A stretch of 64,000 nt of DNA from Nocardioides nematodiphilus. Lineage in GTDB: Bacteria > Actinomycetota > Actinomycetes > Propionibacteriales > Nocardioidaceae. The notes under the pieces are model-generated. The model searched no databases and was not told where the DNA came from. It saw only the letters and a program-made list of their open reading frames with translations. Shown here piece by piece: positions 33,806-43,479 of this stretch (within the stretch, counting starts at the first letter, position 1; each line of letters opens with the position of its first letter). The DNA is taken from contig NZ_JAIWOY010000004.1 in the NCBI RefSeq assembly GCF_020216525.1, positions 210,934 to 274,933 of the forward strand. The letters run 5' to 3'. The translations under genes and the position numbers were made by a program.

Positions 33806-34789
33806 TCAGGCGTGACCGTCGAACATGGAGGTGACCGACCCGTCCTCGAAGACCTCGCGGATGGCGCGGGCCAGCATCGGGGCGATCGAGAGCGTGGTCA
33901 GCTTGTCGAACTGCTTCTCGGCGGGGATCGGCAGCGTGTTGGTCACGATGACCTCCATCGCCGCGCTGTTCTTGAGCCGGTCGACGGCCGGGTCGGAGAG
34001 GATCGCGTGGGTGGCACAGATGATCACGCCGGCGGCGCCCTCGGCCATGATCGCGTCGGCGGCCTTCACGATCGTGCCGCCGGTGTCGATCATGTCGTCC
34101 GTCAGGACGCAGATCTTGCCCTTGACCTCACCGACGACCCGGTTGGCGACGACCTCGTTGGCGATGTCGGTGCGGCGGGTCTTGTGGATGAACGCCAGCG
34201 GCACGCCGCCGAGCTTGGCCGCCCAGCGCTCTGCGACCTTGATCCGGCCGGCGTCCGGGGAGACGACGGCGAGCTCCTGGTCGCCGTACTTCTCCTTGAT
34301 GTAGTCCGTGAGGACCGGCAGCGCCATCAGGTGGTCGACGGGACCGTCGAAGTAGCCCTGGAGCTGGTCGGCGTGCAGGTCGATGGAGATGATCCGGTCG
34401 GCGCCGGCCGTCTTGAAGAGGTCGGCGACCAGGCGGGCCGAGATCGGCTCGCGGCCACGGTGCTTCTTGTCCTGGCGCGAGTAGCCCCAGAACGGCATCA
34501 CGACCGTGATCCGCTTGGCCGAGGCGCGCTTGAGCGCGTCGACCATGATCAGGTGCTCCATGATCCAGTTGTTGATCGGGCTGGTGTGGCTCTGGATCAC
34601 GAAGGCGTCCGCGCCGCGGACCGACTCCTCGTAGCGCACATAGGTCTCGCCGTTGGCGAAGTCGTACGCGCTCGTCGGGACCAGGGTCGCGCCGAGGTGC
34701 GTCGCCACCTCCTCGGCCAGCTCGGGGTGCGCTCGACCGCTGAACACCATCAGGTGCTTCTCAGTCGTCTTCTTGATGTCGGTGGTCAC
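33806..34789 (-). CDS. prs: Ribose-phosphate pyrophosphokinase
   Basis: 327 aa. Makes PRPP from ribose 5-phosphate and ATP. Visible are the ATP loop region (NGETYVRYEESVRGADAFVIQS), the Mg-binding histidine segment RIISIDLHADQLQGYFDGPVDHL, and the PRPP-binding loop VLTDDMIDTGGT. GTG 34789 is used with GGGAGC about 8 nt upstream. Located between glmU and rplY as in other actinobacteria. Confidence 0.97.
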   Translation of the reverse strand: MTTDIKKTTEKHLMVFSGRAHPELAEEVATHLGATLVPTSAYDFANGETYVRYEESVRGADAFVIQSHTSPINNWIMEHLIMVDALKRASAKRITVVMPFWGYSRQDKKHRGREPISARLVADLFKTAGADRIISIDLHADQLQGYFDGPVDHLMALPVLTDYIKEKYGDQELAVVSPDAGRIKVAERWAAKLGGVPLAFIHKTRRTDIANEVVANRVVGEVKGKICVLTDDMIDTGGTIVKAADAIMAEGAAGVIICATHAILSDPAVDRLKNSAAMEVIVTNTLPIPAEKQFDKLTTLSIAPMLARAIREVFEDGSVTSMFDGHA

Positions 34790-34834
34790 GAGCGCCGCTC
34801 CCGTGTTCGCTGGTCCGCCAGAGGTGGTGGTACG

Positions 34835-36355
34835 TCAGGATTCTGACCTACGGGAGTCCGCCGCCCCAACCCCAGGACCGCCGGTGTGAGACTCCTCATG
34901 TTCACCGGACGTTTGCGCACCGGCGACCAGGACACCTTCGGCTGCCGCGCGGGCGGCCGCCTCGGCCATCGCCGTGCCTGCGCGTCGGGTCTGTGCCCAG
35001 TCCTCGATGACCCGCTGGGGTCCGGCCGACATCGCCATCGCGCCCGGCGGGACGTCCTGGCGGATCAGCGAGCCGGCTCCGGTGCCGGCGCCGTCCCCGA
35101 CGGTCACCGGGGCCACGAAGGTCACGTTGGAGCCGGAGCGCACGTGCGCGCCGATCGTGGTGTGGTGCTTCTTCACCCCGTCGTAGTTGGCGAAGATGGT
35201 GCCGGCCCCGATGTTGCTCATCTCGCCGATCGTCGCGTCGCCCACGTAGGACAGGTGCGGCACCTTGGCACCCTCGCCGATCTCGGCGTTCTTGGTCTCG
35301 ACGAAGCCGCCGATCTTGCCGCGCGCGCCCAGGACGGTGCCGGGGCGCAGGTGCGCGAACGGACCGACGTCGGCGCCGTCGCCGATGACGGAGAGCGTCG
35401 CCTGCGTGCGTACGACGTGGGCGCCCGCGCCGACCTCGCAGTCGGTGAGCGTGACGTCGGGCCCGATCAGCGCGTCCTCGCCGATCGAGGTGGCGCCGAG
35501 GAGCTGCACGTCGGGCAGGATCGTGACGTCCTGGCCGAGGTCGACGTCGACGTGGATCCAGGTGCTCGCGGGGTCGATCACCGTGACGCCCGCGCGCATC
35601 CACCGCTCGACGATGCGCCGGTTGAGCTCGCGGCCGAGCGCGGCGAGCTGGACCCGGTCGTTGGCACCCTCGGTCTGGATCCGGTCGGCGAGCAGATAGC
35701 CGCCCGTACGGACGCCGTCGGCGGCGGCGAGCTTCACCGCGTCGGTGAGGTAGTACTCCGCGCTGGCGTTGGCATTGCCCAGGCGTGGGAGCGCGCTGGC
35801 CAGGAAGTCCAGGTCGAAGGCGAGGATGCCGGAGTTGATCTCCGCGATCGCACGCTCCTCGGCGCTGGCGTCCTTCTCCTCGACGATCGCTCGTACGTCG
35901 CCGCCCTCGCCGCGCACGATCCGGCCGTAGCCGGTCGGGTCGGGCACCTCGGCGGTGAGGATCGAGACGGAGCGGTTCGCCTCGCGGTGGTGCTCCATGA
36001 ACCAGACCAGCGTCTCCCCGGTGAGCAGCGGGGTGTCGGCGGTCAGCACGAGCACGTCGCCGCTCGTGGCGCCGGACGCGGCCAGGCCGACACGGGCGGC
36101 GTGGCCGGTGCCGAGCTGCTCCTCCTGGACCGCGATCGCGATGCCGGTGTGGTGCTGCTCGAGGTGACCGATGACCTGCTCGCGGGCGTGCCCGACGACC
36201 GCGACGACGCGGTCGGGTTGGAGGGCCTCGACGGCGGTCAGGACGTGGCCGACCATGCTGCGCCCTCCGATGGTGTGCAGCACCTTGGGCGTCTTGGACT
36301 TCATCCGCTTCCCATTGCCGGCGGCCAGGACGATCACGGTGAGCTCGCGGGTCAT
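34835..36355 (-). CDS. glmU: Bifunctional GlcNAc-1-P uridylyltransferase / GlcN-1-P acetyltransferase
   Basis: 506 aa. N-terminal nucleotidyltransferase (VLAAGNGKRMKSKTPKVLH), C-terminal left-handed beta-helix with HLRPGTVLGARGKIGGFVETKNAEIGEG cut into its usual acetyl-CoA sites and YDGVKKHHT. A tail of about 45 Ala/Glu/Gly-rich residues extends beyond the catalytic domain. It makes UDP-GlcNAc for peptidoglycan and for the amino-sugar enzymes of the glycan locus. Divergent from the GntR gene across 59 bp; no clear Shine-Dalgarno sequence before ATG 36355. Confidence 0.97.
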   Translation of the reverse strand: MTRELTVIVLAAGNGKRMKSKTPKVLHTIGGRSMVGHVLTAVEALQPDRVVAVVGHAREQVIGHLEQHHTGIAIAVQEEQLGTGHAARVGLAASGATSGDVLVLTADTPLLTGETLVWFMEHHREANRSVSILTAEVPDPTGYGRIVRGEGGDVRAIVEEKDASAEERAIAEINSGILAFDLDFLASALPRLGNANASAEYYLTDAVKLAAADGVRTGGYLLADRIQTEGANDRVQLAALGRELNRRIVERWMRAGVTVIDPASTWIHVDVDLGQDVTILPDVQLLGATSIGEDALIGPDVTLTDCEVGAGAHVVRTQATLSVIGDGADVGPFAHLRPGTVLGARGKIGGFVETKNAEIGEGAKVPHLSYVGDATIGEMSNIGAGTIFANYDGVKKHHTTIGAHVRSGSNVTFVAPVTVGDGAGTGAGSLIRQDVPPGAMAMSAGPQRVIEDWAQTRRAGTAMAEAAARAAAEGVLVAGAQTSGEHEESHTGGPGVGAADSRRSES

Positions 36356-36402
36356 AGGGGCGAGCCTAGGCGAATCTCCATAATGCGTTCCGCCGCGTTG
36401 GC

Positions 36403-36408
36403 TACATT
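36403..36408 (+). promoter_or_regulatory. Putative -10 element for a leaderless GntR mRNA
   Basis: TACATT ends 6 nt before ATG 36415, so transcription would begin at or next to the A of the start codon. No Shine-Dalgarno sequence lies before this ATG, which fits a leaderless transcript. Confidence 0.4.
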
Positions 36409-36414
36409 GTTCCT

Positions 36415-37107
36415 ATGGCACGCACCACGCAATGGGACTCACTGAGCAGTCAGATTCGCGACGCCCTGCGTACGGACATCCTCAGCGCAGCCTGGTCCCC
36501 CGGGACCAAGCTCCAGGTCGCCCAGCTCTCCAAGCGGTACGAGACCAGCACGACCGTGGTGCGCGAGGCGCTCACCCGCCTGGCCGGCGAGCAGCTGGTG
36601 ACCCTCATCCCCAACCGTGGCTTCTTCGTCGCCGAGCTCACCCTCGACGAGCTGCGGGACCTCACCGAGTTCCGCTGCCGGATCGAGGGGTTCGGCATCG
36701 CGCTGGCCATCGAGCGCGGCGACCTCGCCTGGGAGTCCGAGCTGATCGCGGCACACCACATGCTCGAGCGCACCCCGCGGCGCCGCCCCGACGACCCGCA
36801 CCACATCTCCCCCGAGTGGATGTCGGCGCACCAGGCCTTCCACGCCAAGCTTCTCGAGCCATGCCAGATCGACGCGCTCACCGACCTCGCCGCGACGCTG
36901 GCCGACGCCACCGTGCTGTATCGGCAGTGGACGGCGCCGTCGCAGGCCGCCGAGCAGCGTGACATCGAGGCCGAGCACGCCGCGATCCTTCAGGCTGCGC
37001 TCGACCGCGACCCTGTGCTCGCCGAGCAGCGGCTGCGGGCGCACTACACCGGCACGGTCGAGGTCATCGCCCGCGCGCTGGACGCCTCCGAGACCGAGGC
37101 CGTCTGA
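36415..37107 (+). CDS. GntR/FadR-family transcriptional regulator
   Basis: 230 aa. Winged helix with DALRTDILSAAWSPGTKLQV and TTVVREALTRLAGEQLVTLIPNRGFFVAEL, then an all-helical FCD ligand domain (DLTEFRCRIEGFGIALAIER ... AEHAAILQAALDRD) with the His residues that bind metal and carboxylate ligands. Convergent with the SDR gene (9 nt between stops) and at the edge of the catabolic block, so it probably senses a pathway acid. Confidence 0.9.
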   Translation: MARTTQWDSLSSQIRDALRTDILSAAWSPGTKLQVAQLSKRYETSTTVVREALTRLAGEQLVTLIPNRGFFVAELTLDELRDLTEFRCRIEGFGIALAIERGDLAWESELIAAHHMLERTPRRRPDDPHHISPEWMSAHQAFHAKLLEPCQIDALTDLAATLADATVLYRQWTAPSQAAEQRDIEAEHAAILQAALDRDPVLAEQRLRAHYTGTVEVIARALDASETEAV

Positions 37108-37116
37108 GCCGGTCGC

Positions 37117-37839
37117 TCAGACGGAGCGGCTGATGCCGCCGTCGACCCGGATGTTCTGTCCGGTGACGTAGCTGGACTCGCTCCCGGCGAGGAAGCGCAC
37201 GACCCGTGCGATCTCCTCCCGGCCGCCTGCCCGGCGCAGCGGGATCCGCTCGGTCCATGAGGGCGCCACCGCGGCGGGGTCGTCGACGTTCCAGCCCGGG
37301 AGCACGTTGTTCATCCGGATCCCGGCCCGCCCGTACTCGTCGGTGTAGAGCTTGACGAAGGACGCCAGGCCCGCCCGGAAGGTCGCCGAGATCGGGTAGC
37401 GCGGGTTGGGCTCGAAGGGCGAGCTGGTCGAGATGTTCACGATCGTGCCGCTGCCCGCCTCCACCAGATGGGGCGTGACGACCCGCGCCATCCGCACCAC
37501 GTTGAGCAGGTAGCCCTCCAGGCCGTCGCGCCAGTCGGCGTCGCTCAGGTCGAGCACCGGCCCGCTCGCGCCATGGCCGGAGTTGTTCACCACCGTGTCG
37601 ATCCGGCCGTACGTCGACAACGCCAGGTCGACGATGGCCCTCAGGTCGTCCTCCGACCGGTTGCTGCCGTCGAGGCCGACGCCGCCGAGGCTCTCGGCGA
37701 GCTCGCGGCCGGCGCCCGAGGAGGAGAGGACAGCGAGGCGATAGCCGTGCTCGTGCAGCTCGCGCACGACCGCGGCGCCGATGCCGGATCCGCCACCGAC
37801 GACGATCGCGACCGGGCTCGTGTCAGGAGCGTCGCTCAT
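37117..37839 (-). CDS. SDR family oxidoreductase with altered active site
   Basis: 240 aa. The NAD(P) motif is VVGGGSGIGAAVV, followed by NNSGHG and NISTSSPFEPNPRY. The catalytic Tyr is present, but the residue four positions on is Ala (YPISATFRAG) instead of the usual Lys. The C-terminus GREEIARVVRFLAGSESSYVTGQNIRVDGG is typical. Last gene of a coupled set BVMO - esterase - TetR - SDR. It may reduce or oxidise an alcohol or ketone of the pathway; the missing Lys makes activity uncertain. Confidence 0.85.
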   Translation of the reverse strand: MSDAPDTSPVAIVVGGGSGIGAAVVRELHEHGYRLAVLSSSGAGRELAESLGGVGLDGSNRSEDDLRAIVDLALSTYGRIDTVVNNSGHGASGPVLDLSDADWRDGLEGYLLNVVRMARVVTPHLVEAGSGTIVNISTSSPFEPNPRYPISATFRAGLASFVKLYTDEYGRAGIRMNNVLPGWNVDDPAAVAPSWTERIPLRRAGGREEIARVVRFLAGSESSYVTGQNIRVDGGISRSV

Positions 37840-38474
37840 GCGCCGGTCTCCTCGAGCAGCTGGCTGGCACGGCGCGCGATGAGCGCCTCCACCGCGGAGG
37901 CGGAGAGGTCCGCGAACTCCGCGAAGTCGATCTCGTCGCCGGCGCAGGCGGCGATGTAGAAGCCATCGGTGAGGGCACGACCGAGGACGACCATCTTGCG
38001 CCCGAACTCGGGGTCTGCGGCCAGCACCTCGGGCGGGATCTGGGGCTCGACGCGAGCGACCATGAGCTCGAACATCTGCTTGCGCACCTCGAGGTACTTC
38101 TGCCGGGCCTTGTTGTCGGCCAGCCGGCGCTCGAGGGCGAAGAGCAGCGCGAGGATCCAGAACGCCTCGGTCTTGTTCTCCGGGTTCGACGAGCCCCCCG
38201 CCGACCCGGCGATGCTGCGGCGCAGCAGGTCGCGGTTGGTCGGACCGGTGTGGTCGGCCTTCCAGGTCTCGAAGCAGAACTCGATCAGGTCGGCGAAGAG
38301 CTGCTCCTTGTTCTCGAAGTGCCAGTAGACCGAGCCGATCGGCAGCCCGGAGAGGCGGGCGACCTCCGACATCGTGGTGCCCTCGTACCCCGCGGTCACC
38401 GCCAGAGTGAGGGCGGCGTCGAGGATCGCCCGCTCGTTCTCGGGGGTGGACTTCTGGACGCGCCGCTTGTTCAT
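37836..38474 (-). CDS. TetR-family transcriptional regulator
   Basis: 212 aa. N-terminal helix-turn-helix ILDAALTLAVTAGYEGTTMSEVARLSGLP with GSVYWHFENKEQLFADLI. The C-terminal ligand domain is unassigned. It overlaps both the esterase and SDR genes by 4 nt, so it is expressed with the enzymes it probably controls. Candidate binder of the palindromes at 52613 or 47019. Confidence 0.9.
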   Translation of the reverse strand: MNKRRVQKSTPENERAILDAALTLAVTAGYEGTTMSEVARLSGLPIGSVYWHFENKEQLFADLIEFCFETWKADHTGPTNRDLLRRSIAGSAGGSSNPENKTEAFWILALLFALERRLADNKARQKYLEVRKQMFELMVARVEPQIPPEVLAADPEFGRKMVVLGRALTDGFYIAACAGDEIDFAEFADLSASAVEALIARRASQLLEETGA

Positions 38475-39898
38475 CGCGGACTCCTCTCGAGGGGCTGAAG
38501 CAAAGAAAGGCTGTCATATCGCGCGGCTGCAGCTCCGGAGGAACCGATCGCGAGCAGCCGCGGGTCGTCGCGGCGCCATCGCGGCGTGCTGCCCTCGACA
38601 CCGCGGACGAACGCGATCACCTCGTCCTGCAGCGCGCAACGGGTGCGCTCGAAGAGCTCGTCGTCGAACCCATCGAGCATCGGGGCGTCGAGCCAGGCGG
38701 CGCGGTCGCCGAAGAGGAAGGGCAGCGTGAAGCAGTGCGGCGCGAGGGCCCGCGGCAGCGGGCTGCGGACATCGAGCCGAACGTGACCGGCCGGGACGGT
38801 CGCGGCCGCGGCCAGCTCGTAGGCGGTCGAGGTGAACTGCGCCAGCGTCGTCGCCGCGACCAGTGCCTCGTACGCCGTTTCCTCCCCCGTGACCCGGTCC
38901 TCCGCATACCGGAGCGCGGCGTCGGGGTCCGCGAAGGTCGAGCCGACGTACTCCTCGAGGCGGGCACGGGTGAAGCTCTCCGGCGGCTGTGGCCTCAGGA
39001 ACGCCGCGGCCTCGCTCGCGGTGGTGACGAGGAGGAGGGACCCGGTGTGCAGCCGGGGTGCGCTGAGGGCCGGCTCACCCAGCCACGCGGGCAGCTCCTC
39101 CGAGGCGGCGGGCGCGAACGGGAAGCCCTGTCCGCGGTACGCCGGCGGCACCTGCCGTTGCGCGGCCAGCACGTCGGTGACCGGCGCGGTGTCACACGCC
39201 GCTGGCGCGAGGTGCGAGGCGAAGGCCTCGGCCCGCTCGGTGTGGTCGGCCCCGGAGAGCGGCGCCATCCGCGGCATGCTGACCAACAGCGTGCGGGCGA
39301 ACCGGCCGGCGATCCACGGCAGCAGGCTCAGGGCGTGCGCGAACCAGGCGCCGGCGGAGTCGCCGGCGATCGTGATGGCGGCGGGGTCGCCGCCGAAGGC
39401 GGCGATGTTCTCGGCGACCCAGCGCGTCGCCCGGTCGAGATCGCGTACGGGAAGGCCCGAGCCGTCACCGCCGGTCCCGGACAGGACGCCGAGGGCGCCC
39501 AGCCGGTAGCCGACGGTGACGAGCACGATTCCGCTGGCTGCGACCAGGTCGTGGGCGTCGTACCAGCGGGCCTCGGGGCTGCCGGAGGTGAAGCCGCCGC
39601 CGTGGATGAAGAGGAGCACCGGGGCGCCGCTGGCGTCCGCAGGCGCCTGGATCCGGATGCCGAAGGCGTCCTCGCCCTGCTCGAGCTCACCGAGGGCGGG
39701 GCCGAGCAGAGCGTCCAGCAGCCCCGGCGTCTGGGGGAAGGACGCCGGGGCCGCCTGGGCGACGTCCGGAGGACCCACCTCGGCGCCGCGGGGGGCGAAG
39801 CCGTAGCGGATCCCCCGGACATCCACGACACCATCGCGCACGATGCCGGTGACGGCCCCCGTGGAGACGGCAAACGTACGCAACACAGTCACGCTCAC
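38471..39898 (-). CDS. Type-B carboxylesterase
   Basis: 475-aa alpha/beta hydrolase. Motifs: LFIHGGGFTSGSPEARWYD (oxyanion hole), FGGDPAAITIAGDSAGAWF with the nucleophile Ser in GDSAG, and VRDLDRATRWVAENI. GTG 39898 overlaps the monooxygenase stop by 4 nt. Directly after a Baeyer-Villiger monooxygenase, it most likely hydrolyses the ester formed from the ketone, as in 4-hydroxyacetophenone pathways. Confidence 0.88.
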   Translation of the reverse strand: MSVTVLRTFAVSTGAVTGIVRDGVVDVRGIRYGFAPRGAEVGPPDVAQAAPASFPQTPGLLDALLGPALGELEQGEDAFGIRIQAPADASGAPVLLFIHGGGFTSGSPEARWYDAHDLVAASGIVLVTVGYRLGALGVLSGTGGDGSGLPVRDLDRATRWVAENIAAFGGDPAAITIAGDSAGAWFAHALSLLPWIAGRFARTLLVSMPRMAPLSGADHTERAEAFASHLAPAACDTAPVTDVLAAQRQVPPAYRGQGFPFAPAASEELPAWLGEPALSAPRLHTGSLLLVTTASEAAAFLRPQPPESFTRARLEEYVGSTFADPDAALRYAEDRVTGEETAYEALVAATTLAQFTSTAYELAAAATVPAGHVRLDVRSPLPRALAPHCFTLPFLFGDRAAWLDAPMLDGFDDELFERTRCALQDEVIAFVRGVEGSTPRWRRDDPRLLAIGSSGAAAARYDSLSLLQPLERSPR

Positions 39899-41844
39899 CG
39901 GAAGGTGTAGTCCTGCGGGTCGATCCGCTCGGTGATCTCCCAGTACTCGGCGTTGGTGTACGGCCAGACCTGCGAGACCCGGCCCGCACCGTTCTGGTAC
40001 CAGCTGCTGACGTAGGGCTGGCCCCAGGCCATCTGCTGGTTCTCCCGGTCGACCCACTCGACGAACCGATCCAGCGCCTCGGGCGTCACGTCGAGCGACG
40101 CCACTCCGCGGGTGAGGAGCTCGCGGACGGCCTCCAGGGCGTACTCGGCGGCGCGCTCGAGCATGAAGTGCAGGCTGCCGGCGACAACGCCGCCCACGTT
40201 GGGGCCGTACTGCATGAAGAAGTTGGGGAAGCCGGGGACGGTGATGCCGTTGTACGCCCGTGCGTCGCCCTTCCAGAACTCGTGCAGCTCGACGCCGTCG
40301 CGCCCGACCACGTCGATGGCGTCGAGGTAGTCCGAGGGCTTGAAGCCGGTGGCGAGGATGACGACGTCCAGCTCGTGCTCGACCCCGTCGGCCGTACGGA
40401 TGCCGTGCTCGGTGAACGCCTCGATCCCCGACGTCACCACGGTGGTGTGCGGGGCGCGCAGCGCCTGCGCCCAGACGCCGTTGTCGCGCAGCATCCGCTT
40501 GGCGCCCGGCGGGTAGGACGGGATCGCGATCTCGAGCAGGTCGGGACGGCCCTCGAACTGCTCGGCGAGGCGGCCGATGAGCTCGTCGCGGACGGCCTGG
40601 TTGATCGGCGAGACGCTGAGCGGCGCCCCGCTCCAGCCCTCCTCGGCGCGGACGGTGTGGAAGCGACCGGGGATGCCCTGGACGGTCACCCACAGCCGGA
40701 ACCACTGGCCGAAGTGCGGCACCTTGCGGGCCAGCCAGTCGAAGGTCTCCGACATCGGCGCGTGGTAGGTCGGCGCGGGCAGCATCCAGGGGGCACTGCG
40801 CTGGAAGACGGTCAGGCTCGCGACGTCGGCGTAGATCGCCGGGACGATCTGGTACGCGCTGGCGCCGGTGCCGATGACGGCGACGCGCTTGCCCCGCCAG
40901 TCGACGGACGGGTCCCACTCCTGGGAGTGCATCGTGACGCCGCGGAAGTGCTCGAGGCCCTCGAAGTCGGGGATATTGGGCAGGTCGAGCTGGCCGACGG
41001 CGCTGATGACGGCGTGGAACAGCCGGGTGCGGTCGCCGTCGGCCGTCCGGGTGACGACCTCCCACGCGTCGGCGTCCTCCTGCCACGTGGCGCTGACCAG
41101 CCGGGTGCCGAACTCGATCCGGTCGCTCAGCCCGGCGCGCTCGGCGACGGTGAGGAGGTAGTCCTCGATCTCGCCGCCCTGGGCGAACTGGTGGGGCCAG
41201 TCGGTGCGCTGCGCGAAGGAGTACGAGTAGCCGAACGTCGGGGTGTCGAGCCGGACGCCGGGGTAGCGGTTCTTGCGCCAGGTGCCGGCCAGGCCGTCGG
41301 CGGCGTCGATCATGGTGAACGGGACGCCGGCCTGGCTGAAGCGGTGACCGGCCGCGATGCCGGCCACGCCGGAGCCGACGATCAGGACGTCGAAGGGCCG
41401 CCCACCGGCGAGCTCGGCGAAGTGCCAGTCGGGCGCTCCACCCTTGTCGGCGGCCAGGTCGAGCTCGTGCTTGAGCGAGTCGGCCCACGCGCGGCGGCCG
41501 TCGGTGAGGTAGTCGAGGAGCTCGGTGACGGTGTCGTCGGGGAGGGTGTCGACGGTGGTGATCTGCTGGTCGCGCAGCCGGCGCAGCCCCTCGTACGCGA
41601 GCTCGCGGGCACTCGCCTGCTGCTCGGCCGTCATCCCGCCGTGCGGGTGGCCGACGGTGTTCACCGGGGTGAGCGGCGGGCGCAGCTCGGGGGTGAGACC
41701 GGCCGTCTCGCCGGTCGCCGCGGCCAGCGCGACGAGCAGCGGCGGCAACTCAGCCTGCTCGACGATCTCGCGCAGGAAGGCGTCGCTCTCGGTGATCGGC
41801 TCGTGCCGGTCGCGCCAGAACAGGTCGTCGTGTCGCTCGCTCAT
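39895..41844 (-). CDS. Baeyer-Villiger flavin monooxygenase (HAPMO-like)
   Basis: 649 aa. FAD site VLIVGSGVAGIAAG (about residue 153), BVMO fingerprint FRGVTMHSQEWD matching FxGxxxHxxxW[P/D], NADPH site VAVIGTGASAYQIVP, and ATGF. An N-terminal extension of about 140 residues before the FAD motif is a feature of 4-hydroxyacetophenone monooxygenase. It should insert oxygen next to a carbonyl, giving an ester for the neighbouring esterase. 4-nt overlaps on both sides. The exact ketone is unknown. Confidence 0.9.
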   Translation of the reverse strand: MSERHDDLFWRDRHEPITESDAFLREIVEQAELPPLLVALAAATGETAGLTPELRPPLTPVNTVGHPHGGMTAEQQASARELAYEGLRRLRDQQITTVDTLPDDTVTELLDYLTDGRRAWADSLKHELDLAADKGGAPDWHFAELAGGRPFDVLIVGSGVAGIAAGHRFSQAGVPFTMIDAADGLAGTWRKNRYPGVRLDTPTFGYSYSFAQRTDWPHQFAQGGEIEDYLLTVAERAGLSDRIEFGTRLVSATWQEDADAWEVVTRTADGDRTRLFHAVISAVGQLDLPNIPDFEGLEHFRGVTMHSQEWDPSVDWRGKRVAVIGTGASAYQIVPAIYADVASLTVFQRSAPWMLPAPTYHAPMSETFDWLARKVPHFGQWFRLWVTVQGIPGRFHTVRAEEGWSGAPLSVSPINQAVRDELIGRLAEQFEGRPDLLEIAIPSYPPGAKRMLRDNGVWAQALRAPHTTVVTSGIEAFTEHGIRTADGVEHELDVVILATGFKPSDYLDAIDVVGRDGVELHEFWKGDARAYNGITVPGFPNFFMQYGPNVGGVVAGSLHFMLERAAEYALEAVRELLTRGVASLDVTPEALDRFVEWVDRENQQMAWGQPYVSSWYQNGAGRVSQVWPYTNAEYWEITERIDPQDYTFR

Positions 41845-43454
41845 GCGGTCGCCTCCTGGCGCTGGGACAGGTCGAGATAGCTGCGAAGCCCGTCGACCAC
41901 CTGCCGCTCGCTGCCGGCTGTGAACACGGCGGCGACGTAGCGGTCGGGGCGGACCACGACGGCATGCGCGACGGACAGCGGGTGGGCCGTGTCGACGAGC
42001 AGGCCGGTGGGGTCGATGAGGGCGTCGGGGCGGGTGCTGGCCTCCGTCGCACCCGCGGCACACAGGCGTAGGCGCGCGGCGCCGTTCCAGTACGGGTCGC
42101 GGGCGATCGTGCCCTCCGGGCCGAGGTGGAGGACCGCCCAGCCGGGGCCGAGTAGGTGGTCGAGGGGCGTGCGGGCACCGGACGCGTCGGCCACCGTCGG
42201 CTGGCTCAGCGACGTGCCGACCATCGCGGCCAGCGCGGGGTCGACGTCGGGGGCCGGCGCGACCGTGAGGCCGTCGGCATAGTTCGGCGGAGTGATGAAG
42301 CGCATCGACGAGAGATACGCATGCGCCGGAGGCACGAGCCTGGCGAGGCCGAAGACGGCGTCGCGCAGCACCGCGGCGACACCGCGCGCCATCACGACCG
42401 AGCCGGTGATGTGCGAGACCCGGACCATCTTCCTCGCGTGGGCGCGGCGCTCCTGCTCGTAGGTGTCGAGCAGCCGGTCCGAGCCGTCGCCGGCGAGGAC
42501 GGCGAGCAGCTTCCACGACAGGTTGGCGGCGTCGCGCAGGCCGGCGTTGAGGCCCTGTCCGGAGAAGGGCGGCATCAGGTGGGCGGCGTCGCCGGCGAGG
42601 AGGGCACGGCCGACGCGGTAGGTCTTGGCCAGGCGCCGGTGGGCGACGTAGACGACCGCGCGGCGGATCTCCTGCTCGGTCACATCGGGGTGGAACGGCA
42701 GCACGAGCTCGCGGATCCGCTCGGGGCGGGTGAGCTCGTCGGCGTCGTCGCCGGGCAGCATCATGTACTCGAGGCGGAGCCGGCCCTTGATGCCGGGCAC
42801 GAGCACGTACGGCCGCCGGCCGTTGCCGTGGAACTCCGCGTACGGCTCGCGCTCGCCGGGGGCGTTGAGCAGGTCGATGACGACCCAGCGCTCCTCCTGG
42901 GTGGACCCGACCAGCGGCACGCCGATCTCGTCGCGGGTGAAGCTGCGACCGCCGTCCGCGCCGATCAGCCAGGAGCCGCGCAGCGTGGTCGTGGCGTCGT
43001 GCTCGTCGGCGAGCGTCACAGTGACGCCGTCGGCGTCCTGGGCGATCGCGGTGGCCCGATGCCCGGCCCGCAGGTCGAGCAGGGGGTGCGCGACCGCGCG
43101 GTCCCAGAGCAGCTGCTCGAGGACCGGCTGGTCGAACTGCGACTTCGCCGGGTGGCCGAGGCGCGAGGCGACCGGGCGTGACTGGGCGAGCAGCCGGTCC
43201 CCGCGCCCGAAGTAGCGCGCGCCGGTGTCGAGGTAGGTCTCCGCCTTGAGCGGGTCGGCCAGGCCGAGCCGGTCGATGATGCGGAAGGACTCGTCAGCGA
43301 TGCTGATCGCCCGGGGCAGATCCCCCGGTGCGGTCAGCGGGTCGACGACCGTGACCCGCGCGCCGCCCTCCGCGAGGAGGAGCCCCGCGGTCAGCCCGAC
43401 CGGCCCTCCCCCGACCACGATGACGTCGATCTGGTCGTCCTGCTTGTCCGCCAT
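41841..43454 (-). CDS. FAD-dependent aromatic hydroxylase (PheA/TfdB/MhpA group)
   Basis: 537 aa. Class A flavoprotein motifs: VIVVGGGPVGLTAGLLL, the DG motif SWLIGADGGRS, and the GD motif LLAGDAAHLMPPFSGQGLNAGLRDAANL. ATG 43454 is chosen (GGGAG 10 nt upstream, signature begins 10 residues later); the frame extends to 43505. It probably hydroxylates a phenol next to its OH group to give a catechol. The transporter genes lie just upstream and the BVMO downstream in the same unit. Confidence 0.87.
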   Translation of the reverse strand: MADKQDDQIDVIVVGGGPVGLTAGLLLAEGGARVTVVDPLTAPGDLPRAISIADESFRIIDRLGLADPLKAETYLDTGARYFGRGDRLLAQSRPVASRLGHPAKSQFDQPVLEQLLWDRAVAHPLLDLRAGHRATAIAQDADGVTVTLADEHDATTTLRGSWLIGADGGRSFTRDEIGVPLVGSTQEERWVVIDLLNAPGEREPYAEFHGNGRRPYVLVPGIKGRLRLEYMMLPGDDADELTRPERIRELVLPFHPDVTEQEIRRAVVYVAHRRLAKTYRVGRALLAGDAAHLMPPFSGQGLNAGLRDAANLSWKLLAVLAGDGSDRLLDTYEQERRAHARKMVRVSHITGSVVMARGVAAVLRDAVFGLARLVPPAHAYLSSMRFITPPNYADGLTVAPAPDVDPALAAMVGTSLSQPTVADASGARTPLDHLLGPGWAVLHLGPEGTIARDPYWNGAARLRLCAAGATEASTRPDALIDPTGLLVDTAHPLSVAHAVVVRPDRYVAAVFTAGSERQVVDGLRSYLDLSQRQEATA

Positions 43455-43479
43455 GTGAGTCCGTCTCCCGTTCTGCTGC

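Noticed and set aside
38471..41488. A single 1005-codon frame spanning the esterase and much of the BVMO region
   Set aside because: Only the part from 39898 down has esterase motifs; the rest is a shadow of the BVMO gene in another frame.
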